From Saprospiraceae bacterium (GTDB lineage: Bacteria; Bacteroidota; Bacteroidia; Chitinophagales; Saprospiraceae): DNA of 44,365 nucleotides. The stretch lies in assembly GCA_020627985.1 (NCBI GenBank), contig JAHDFV010000004.1:1-44365 (forward strand). The letters run 5' to 3'. The stretch's first letter is position 1, and the number at the start of each line of letters is the position of its first letter. Below, piece after piece: positions 37,942-44,365 of the stretch. The position numbers and the translations under genes were made by a program. The notes beneath the pieces were generated by a model that was not told the origin of the DNA, searched no databases, and saw only the letters and a program-made list of their open reading frames with translations.

Positions 37942-38034
37942 TTCTTTCCATTTATTTCTATCCTTAAGCATGTAATATTATTTTATTACCTCACCGATAT
38001 TTGTATTGTATTTAATAACTAAAAATATAATACA

Positions 38035-38736
38035 ATGGAAAATAAAACTGCAATTATTACAGGAGCGTCAAGAGGCTTAGGATTTGCACTTGCTACAGCT
38101 TTTGCGAAAAAGAATTGGAATTTAATTATTAATGGAAGAAATGCAGAAGCATTATTAAAAGCCAAAAATAAATTAGAACAATGGACTACTGTTGAGGCCA
38201 TTTCAGGAGATATTATTGATGAAATTCATTTATTACAATTTAAAGAAAGAATTAAAAAATTTAATGGCGTTGATTTAATTATTAATAATGCGAGTACTAT
38301 AGGTATTTCTCCTCAACCCAATTTATTAGAATATCCAATTGAAGTTATTCATACTATTTTTCATACCAATGTTATTGCTCCCCTTTCTTTGATTCAAAAA
38401 TTAAAAGATGATTTTAATTCTGGAGCAACCATAATAAATATTTCTAGTGATGCAGCAGTAAATGCGTATAAAAAATGGGGCGGTTATAGTGCAAGTAAGG
38501 CAGCTTTAGATCATATGACTTTAATTTTGGCTAAAGAAAATCCAACTTTAAATATTTACACCGTAGATCCAGGCGATATGAGAACACAAATGCATCAAGA
38601 AGCTTTTCCTGGAGAAGATATTTCAGACAGACCTTTACCTGAAGAATCAGTCCCTGGATTTTTATCATTAATATTTGGACAATACAAAAGTGGAAGATAT
38701 GAAGCAAAAAAGATAGAAAATATTCATTCAATTTAA
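38035..38736 (+). CDS. SDR family oxidoreductase
   Basis: AIITGASRGLGFALA, NNAS, YSASKAALDHM (YxxxK), DPGDMRTQM. Confidence 0.94.
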   Translation: MENKTAIITGASRGLGFALATAFAKKNWNLIINGRNAEALLKAKNKLEQWTTVEAISGDIIDEIHLLQFKERIKKFNGVDLIINNASTIGISPQPNLLEYPIEVIHTIFHTNVIAPLSLIQKLKDDFNSGATIINISSDAAVNAYKKWGGYSASKAALDHMTLILAKENPTLNIYTVDPGDMRTQMHQEAFPGEDISDRPLPEESVPGFLSLIFGQYKSGRYEAKKIENIHSI

Positions 38737-38743
38737 ATTAATT

Positions 38744-39817
38744 ATGATGACAGCGATATATAATAATATTCCATTCCATTATCATTTACCTAAAAATTTG
38801 GAATGTAGTATACCGACAGAAATTAGAGGGATCAATAGAGATGAAGTTCGTTTGATGATTTCTAACATTTCTACCGATAACGTACAACACGATACTTTTA
38901 AAAATATTGTAGACTATTTAAATGAAGATGATGTTTTGGTTGTGAATACTTCTGGCACGATTAAAGCAGCAATTCCAGCGAAAAATAAAAACAATACTTT
39001 TTTACAAATTCATTTATCGACTCAATTAAAAAATAAAAAATGGGTTGCAGAATTAAGAGAAATATCTGAAAATAATACTCAAAGATATTTTGGCGGTCAA
39101 CCGAATGAAATAATTGAATTAATTCATGGAGGTAGCATACGATTAATTCAACCTTATTATTCCAATTCTAATCAAGAAGATCATTTACAATTATGGACTA
39201 TTGAATTAATAATAGAAGAAGAAGTAAGTCATTATTTAGAAAAATTTGCTCAGAATATTCAATATTTTAATATTAAAAAGAATTATCCAAATTCATTTTA
39301 TCAAACTATTTTCGCTAAAGAATTTGGTAGCGCAGAAATGCCTTCTGCAGGTAGAGCCTTTACACAGAATGTCCTTGATCAATTAGAAAAAAAAGGAGTA
39401 GAAATCATTCCTATCTTATTGCATACAGGTGTAGCCAGTTTAGAAATGAATGAAAAACCTTATGAAGAATATTTCGAAATTTCTAAGAAAAGTGCAACGG
39501 CTATAAACAATGCAAGAAAAAAAGGAAAAAATATTATTGCTGTAGGCACAACCGTAATAAGAGCTATCGAAACATTAACTTCCAGTCAGAAAATTACAAG
39601 TTCAGGAAAAGGCTGGACTAATATTTTTATTACACCTGAAAGAGGAGTCAATGGAATAGATGGATTAATCACAGGATTTCATGAGCCAAAGGCCTCTCAT
39701 TTATTTATGCTAGAAGCCATTACAAAAAGAAAGCATTTAGAAATCACATACCATGAAGCTGTCCATCATAAATATTTGTGGCATGAGTTTGGAGATTTGC
39801 ATTTAATATTGCCGTAA
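38744..39817 (+). CDS. queA: S-adenosylmethionine:tRNA ribosyltransferase-isomerase family protein
   Basis: DVLVVNTSGTIKAAIPA, SAEMPSAGRAFTQNVLDQL, LLHTGVASL, AVGTTVIRAIET, TNIFITPERGVNGIDGLITGFHEPKASHLFMLEA. Confidence 0.88.
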   Translation: MMTAIYNNIPFHYHLPKNLECSIPTEIRGINRDEVRLMISNISTDNVQHDTFKNIVDYLNEDDVLVVNTSGTIKAAIPAKNKNNTFLQIHLSTQLKNKKWVAELREISENNTQRYFGGQPNEIIELIHGGSIRLIQPYYSNSNQEDHLQLWTIELIIEEEVSHYLEKFAQNIQYFNIKKNYPNSFYQTIFAKEFGSAEMPSAGRAFTQNVLDQLEKKGVEIIPILLHTGVASLEMNEKPYEEYFEISKKSATAINNARKKGKNIIAVGTTVIRAIETLTSSQKITSSGKGWTNIFITPERGVNGIDGLITGFHEPKASHLFMLEAITKRKHLEITYHEAVHHKYLWHEFGDLHLILP

Positions 39818-39830
39818 TTTATATTTATTT

Positions 39831-39857
39831 AACGCCAGAGTTAGTTCTGGCGTTTTT
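39831..39857. terminator. Bidirectional hairpin terminator between convergent queA and dinB-family genes
   Basis: AACGCCAGA-gttagt-TCTGGCGTT followed by TTT and T-rich sequence. Confidence 0.85.
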
Positions 39858-39862
39858 ATTTT

Positions 39863-40429
39863 TTATAAGTTTTTTAAAATATTTTCTGCTTGAAGAATAT
39901 GCCGATCATTATGAAAAATTACAACTCTAAACGTATCCCCTAATTTTAATTTAATTAATTTAGAAATACTAATTGATGTTTTAGTTTTATTTAAATTTAC
40001 TTTTCTAGACTGATCTAATAAAGACAGCATTTTTTGCTGTTGTTCCAAAAATCGATCTAAAACATTTTTAGACAACGATGAACCTACAGGATTTTTATCT
40101 GCAAAGGTTTTCATTTTATTCAACTTCTCTTTGGGCAGCATAGATTTTGCAAAATAATTCCCTAATAAACCTGATTTAAAAACATCCTTAGAACTCGTTG
40201 TATTCTTTTTTAATCTATTTTGAATTTCGGGAATATAAAAATCACCATATAGATTTAAATGTTCAATACATTCTAATACACTCCAAGATTCTTTTGAAGA
40301 TTTATAATTCAGTTTTTCATCAGAAATAGAACGATAATTTTCTACAACTTTTATATTATTATGCGTTCTTCTTTCTAAGTCTTGTATTAATTGATTCGTA
40401 TTAATTTTCATTGTTATAATTTTATACAA
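39863..40429 (-). CDS. DinB family protein
   Basis: Helical protein with SWSVLECIEHLNLYGDFYIPEI and C-terminal VVIFHNDRHILQAENIL, typical of DinB/YfiT-like metal-binding folds. Confidence 0.85.
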   Translation of the reverse strand: MYKIITMKINTNQLIQDLERRTHNNIKVVENYRSISDEKLNYKSSKESWSVLECIEHLNLYGDFYIPEIQNRLKKNTTSSKDVFKSGLLGNYFAKSMLPKEKLNKMKTFADKNPVGSSLSKNVLDRFLEQQQKMLSLLDQSRKVNLNKTKTSISISKLIKLKLGDTFRVVIFHNDRHILQAENILKNL

Positions 40430-40466
40430 AGATCAGCCATTCTTTAATCTAAAACATTGATTGAAA

Positions 40467-41003
40467 TCAACGTTTTTTGATTCTAGATAAAGTTTCTGGT
40501 GTCATTCGTAAATACGAAGCAATATATTTATTTGGTATTTCTTGAAAAAGCTGTGGAGATCGTTTTAAAACGCGTTCATATCTTTTGATGGGTGAAGATG
40601 TCAGAATATCTCTTTCTCGTTCCATTTGTTGATAAATCAGCATGCCTAAAATCTGATTCCACAATTGAATATTCTCTGAAGTAGAATGAATAAAATCCAT
40701 ATATCTCTTTTTTGAGATGGATTTTACATTTGTTTTCTTAAGTGCTTGAATATTTAGATCTGATGCTTGTTCTGAAATAAAAGAATCTAAAGCCACTATT
40801 ATATCATTTTGATAACCAAAACGAATCGTTTGCTCTTCCCATTCATCTAGAACAAAAATTCGTATACTACCATCATTGACAAAATAGATATTGGTGTCAA
40901 TACTCCCCTCTTTTTTTAGAAATTCATTCCTTTTGATCGTCCATTCTTTTTCCCATAAATCAGCTTGATTTATTTTGTCTAAAAGAATGTCTTGATAATT
41001 CAT
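40467..41003 (-). CDS. Crp/Fnr family transcriptional regulator
   Basis: cNMP-binding-like beta region and C-terminal RVLKRSPQLFQEIPNKYIASYLRMTPETLSRIKKR. Confidence 0.88.
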   Translation of the reverse strand: MNYQDILLDKINQADLWEKEWTIKRNEFLKKEGSIDTNIYFVNDGSIRIFVLDEWEEQTIRFGYQNDIIVALDSFISEQASDLNIQALKKTNVKSISKKRYMDFIHSTSENIQLWNQILGMLIYQQMERERDILTSSPIKRYERVLKRSPQLFQEIPNKYIASYLRMTPETLSRIKKR

Positions 41004-41018
41004 GATGCAAAAAGCTGT

Positions 41019-42578
41019 TTATAATGGTAAATTACCATGTTTCTTTTTTGGTAATTTTGCCACTTTATTTTCAAGCATTGCAAATGCTTTTATTAATTTC
41101 CTACGTGAATCTCTCGGTTCAATAACTTCATCAATGAAACCTCTAGAAGCTGCTCGATAAGGATGTGCAAATTTATCGGCATACTCTGCTTCTTTTTCTT
41201 TTAATTTTTCAGCAGGATCATCCGCAGCTTTAATTTCTTTTCTGAATATGATTTCACTGGCTCCTTTTGCTCCCATTACTGCAATTTCAGCAGAAGGCCA
41301 AGCAAAATTCATGTCTGCTCCAATGTGTTTAGAATTCATAACATCATATGCACCACCATATGCTTTTCGGGTAATTAAAGTAATTCGAGGAACTGTTGCT
41401 TCACTAAATGCATATAATAATTTTGCGCCATTTGTTATGATACCATTCCATTCTTGATCGGTACCAGGTAAGAAACCAGGAACATCAACCAAGACTAAAA
41501 GTGGGATATTAAAACAATCACAGAACCGAACAAATCTTGCTCCTTTTTTAGATGAATTCACATCTAAAACACCAGCCATGTTCATAGGTTGGTTGGCAAC
41601 AATTCCTACACTTTTACCAGCAATCCTAGCAAAACCCACTACAATATTTTCTGCGTAATCTTTATGTATTTCATAAAAAGAATCTTGATCAACTATTCCT
41701 TCAATCACCTCTTTCATTTCATAAGGTTGGTTAGCACTATCGGGAATAATCGTTGATAATTCTTCTCTATATTCATCTCCTATTTCGTACGGAATTGCCT
41801 TTGGCTTTTCCTCACAGTTCTGAGGCATATAACTCAATAATGCTTTCAATTTATTGATACAATCAATATCATTTACGGCAGTAATATGTGTAACTCCTGA
41901 TTTAGTAGAATGGGCAGATGCTCCACCTAATTCTTCAGAAGTCACTTCCTCATTCGTTACTGTTTTCACGACATTCGGTCCTGTAACAAACATATATGAT
42001 GTATCTTGAACCATCATAATAAAATCAGTAATTGCAGGAGAATAAACAGCTCCACCCGCACAAGGACCCATGATTGCAGATAATTGTGGAATCACACCAG
42101 ATGCTAATGTATTTCTATAAAAGATGTCAGCATATCCTCCTAAAGATCGAACACCTTCTTGAATCCTTGCTCCACCAGAATCATTTAATCCTATAACAGG
42201 CGCACCATTCTGAATGGCTAGATCCATGATTTTACAAATTTTCTCTGCATGCGTTTCTGAAAGAGAACCACCGAAAACGGTAAAATCTTGCGCAAAAACA
42301 TATACTATTCTGCCTTGTACAGTTCCATATCCTGTTATGACGCCATCCCCCAAAAAGATTTGTTTCTCCATACCAAAATCAGTACTACGGTGTGTAACCA
42401 ACATTCCAATTTCTTCAAAAGAACCTTCATCCATCAAAAAGTGAACTCTTTCTCTTGCGGTAAGCTTTCCTTTTTCGTGCTGCTTTGCAATCCGATTTTC
42501 TCCACCGCCTAATAAAGCTTTATCCTTTTTTTCTTGAAGTATTTCTAAATTTTTCTTTAGCATCTTTTTGTATTTCAA
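41019..42578 (-). CDS. Acyl-CoA carboxylase (propionyl-CoA carboxylase-type) beta subunit
   Basis: [122 protein letters not shown]. Confidence 0.95.
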   Translation of the reverse strand: MKYKKMLKKNLEILQEKKDKALLGGGENRIAKQHEKGKLTARERVHFLMDEGSFEEIGMLVTHRSTDFGMEKQIFLGDGVITGYGTVQGRIVYVFAQDFTVFGGSLSETHAEKICKIMDLAIQNGAPVIGLNDSGGARIQEGVRSLGGYADIFYRNTLASGVIPQLSAIMGPCAGGAVYSPAITDFIMMVQDTSYMFVTGPNVVKTVTNEEVTSEELGGASAHSTKSGVTHITAVNDIDCINKLKALLSYMPQNCEEKPKAIPYEIGDEYREELSTIIPDSANQPYEMKEVIEGIVDQDSFYEIHKDYAENIVVGFARIAGKSVGIVANQPMNMAGVLDVNSSKKGARFVRFCDCFNIPLLVLVDVPGFLPGTDQEWNGIITNGAKLLYAFSEATVPRITLITRKAYGGAYDVMNSKHIGADMNFAWPSAEIAVMGAKGASEIIFRKEIKAADDPAEKLKEKEAEYADKFAHPYRAASRGFIDEVIEPRDSRRKLIKAFAMLENKVAKLPKKKHGNLPL

Positions 42579-42585
42579 TTCTGTA

Positions 42586-42593
42586 CAAAAGTA
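42586..42593 (-). promoter_or_regulatory. Putative Bacteroidota -7 element (TACTTTTG)
   Basis: Reverse complement of CAAAAGTA, 7 nt upstream of the carboxylase start codon; -33 box not identified. Confidence 0.35.
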
Positions 42594-42596
42594 AAA

Positions 42597-43526
42597 CTAC
42601 TTTTCAATATTTGTATCTTTTACGATGTATAATGGTCTTCTTTTTACTTGGGTATTGATTCGACTAATATATTCTCCAATTATTCCAATAGATACCAATT
42701 GTATTCCTCCTAAAAATAAAATACTGATAATAATAGATGTCCAACCTGGTTCATAATTGCTTGTAAAATAACGAGCATATAAGGCAAACAATAAAGTAAC
42801 AAAAGCAACAATAGAAACAATGAAGCCTAGAAAGGTAGCTAGCTTCAACGGAAAATCAGAAAAAGATGTTATTCCATCTAAAGCGAATTTAAACATCTTA
42901 CTATATGAATAACCTGTTACCCCAGAATTACGCTCATCTCTTTCGTATTCTACATAGGTTTGATTGTATCCAATCCAAGAAATCTGTCCACGAATGTATC
43001 GATGATATTCAGGCATTTCTCGTAATACTTCAACAATCTTACGATCTATAATTCTAAAATCTCCTGTATCAACAGGTATGTCTATTGATGTAATATTTTT
43101 CAAGATCCTATAAAAAACCCTCGCTGTGAATTTCTTAAGCCAGCTCTCCCCTTTCCTCTTTTTCCGCCTAGCATAAACTACTTCAAATCCCTCTTTCTTT
43201 TTTTGATATAAATCTTCGATTAATTCAGGTGGATCTTGTAAATCTCCGTCTATGATGACGATGGATTCTCCTTTGCTTAATTCCAAACCTGCAGTAACTG
43301 CAATTTGATGTCCAAAATTTCGACTGAAATCAATATACTTTACAAAAGGATTTTCTTGAGCTTTTATTTTTAATTTATCAATGGATTTATCTTTCGATCC
43401 ATCATTCACAAATATCAATTCATAGGATTCTCCGATCTTTTCTATCACCGAAATTAATCGTTGATATAAAAGTTCAATGTTATCTTCTTCATTGTAAATC
43501 GGAACAACTATGGAAAGCGCTATCAT
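42597..43526 (-). CDS. Glycosyltransferase family 2 with two C-terminal TM helices (DPM1/GtrB-like)
   Basis: ALSIVVPIYNEEDNIELLYQRL, FVNDGSKDKS, YIDFSRNFGHQIAVTAGLE, IIDGDLQDPPELI, DTGDFRIIDRKIVE. Confidence 0.95.
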   Translation of the reverse strand: MIALSIVVPIYNEEDNIELLYQRLISVIEKIGESYELIFVNDGSKDKSIDKLKIKAQENPFVKYIDFSRNFGHQIAVTAGLELSKGESIVIIDGDLQDPPELIEDLYQKKKEGFEVVYARRKKRKGESWLKKFTARVFYRILKNITSIDIPVDTGDFRIIDRKIVEVLREMPEYHRYIRGQISWIGYNQTYVEYERDERNSGVTGYSYSKMFKFALDGITSFSDFPLKLATFLGFIVSIVAFVTLLFALYARYFTSNYEPGWTSIIISILFLGGIQLVSIGIIGEYISRINTQVKRRPLYIVKDTNIEK

Positions 43527-43530
43527 TGAT

Positions 43531-44148
43531 TTAATTTAATTGAGGTTTGGGTTTTAATTGAAAAACGACGTAATGAGCTAAACGACTATTTACATAATAT
43601 CTTCTTTCTTTTTCAATTTCGAAGTATTGGCTTAATATCATTCTTTCGTGCTCTACTGTTCTAACAAATTTTCCTCGATCTAAATGACAAACTAAATTAT
43701 TTATTAAATGCCATTTAGAATAAAAATTATCCATAACAACGAGACGCTCCGTTAATATTTCGCTTGATTTTTTTAATAATTTCAAAGCGTCTTCTTCGGG
43801 TAAATGATGAATTAATCCTAACATCATTCCTTTGTTAAAACTATTTTTTGGATATTTTTGATCAATGGTTAGTACATCTTGAACAACAAAATTCCTTTTA
43901 TCTGTTTTCCATTCTTTATTTGCCGTTTCTATATATTCTTCATTTAAATCAATTCCTAAATATTTCGCATCATCTACGATTTTCGTATAAGTACCTACAC
44001 CACAAGCAATATCTAAAACCGAATCTTCGGGTTTTGGATCTAAAAATGTTTTAATCGGTTCATATCGAATCCCCAAGGTAAATAACCAACGAGCGTAATG
44101 GTAAAAAAAAGGAATTCCAAAAAATTTATCAATGAATTTACTCAGCAC
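43531..44148 (-). CDS. Class I SAM-dependent methyltransferase
   Basis: DSVLDIACGVGTYTKIVDDAKYLGIDLNEEYIETA, NSFNKGMMLGLIHHLPEEDALKLLK. Confidence 0.92.
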   Translation of the reverse strand: MLSKFIDKFFGIPFFYHYARWLFTLGIRYEPIKTFLDPKPEDSVLDIACGVGTYTKIVDDAKYLGIDLNEEYIETANKEWKTDKRNFVVQDVLTIDQKYPKNSFNKGMMLGLIHHLPEEDALKLLKKSSEILTERLVVMDNFYSKWHLINNLVCHLDRGKFVRTVEHERMILSQYFEIEKERRYYVNSRLAHYVVFQLKPKPQLN

Positions 44149-44172
44149 TATTCTTAATTTTAGATTCGATGA

Positions 44173-44365
44173 TTACTTTTCTGCATGGCAATAATACTGT
44201 GCACCAATGGGTAAAAAAGTTAAGTATTTTTCAATGGGTTGTAGAAAGCTCACAAAGTTAGGAATGAATAAAATGAAATTGCACTTAATATTAGCAAATT
44301 TTAAATGGTTAAATGTTTTTTTGCTATATCTAGGTGATAATAAAACAGCATCTTCATCAAATTCA
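44173..44365 (-). CDS. C-terminal fragment of a protein running off the right edge, possibly methyltransferase-like
   Basis: Manual minus-strand translation open to window edge: EFDEDAVLLSPRYSKKTFNHLKFANIKCNFILFIPNFVSFLQPIEKYLTFLPIGAQYYCHAEK*. Confidence 0.55.
   Translation of the reverse strand, partial: EFDEDAVLLSPRYSKKTFNHLKFANIKCNFILFIPNFVSFLQPIEKYLTFLPIGAQYYCHAEK

Noticed and set aside
41248-42512. Plus-strand ORFs antisense to the carboxylase gene
   Set aside because: Shadow ORFs of a highly conserved CDS.

Overview
AT-rich window from a Bacteroidota-type genome (T9SS sorting domain, SprB-like repeats, RHS fragment, TAnnTTTG promoter motifs), mostly chromosomal housekeeping genes with some unusual proteins. 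Recognisable genes: radC, pyrE, pyrB, pyrR, argS, hemE, queA, an acyl-CoA carboxylase beta subunit, a ComEC-like channel protein, a NarL-type two-component pair, a T9SS-exported endonuclease I, M42 peptidase, NUDIX, UbiA-like prenyltransferase, SDR, DinB and Crp/Fnr proteins, and glycosyltransferases/methyltransferases. The observations most worth following up are: (1) a 1109-aa Hsp100/Clp-type AAA+ protein whose C-terminus looks like a class I peptide-chain release factor with the GGQ domain missing, and whose first AAA domain has degenerate Walker motifs; (2) a 1995-aa secreted repeat protein that ends without a recognisable T9SS sorting domain, next to a hairpin and a 5'-truncated RHS core/C-terminal cassette with an L,D-transpeptidase-like His/Cys arrangement; (3) a 1000-aa exported coiled-coil protein with an 11+11+18 (40-residue) superperiod; (4) a ComEC-like protein without an obvious metallo-beta-lactamase domain, 4 bp upstream of a stand-alone HsdR_N-like PD-(D/E)XK protein; (5) an ABC transporter gene broken by an apparent 1-nt deletion at a T-run just before Walker B; (6) a nested palindromic element at 37849-37941. 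No rRNA, tRNA or CRISPR array was recognised. All family calls are by eye from translated motifs; no database search was run.
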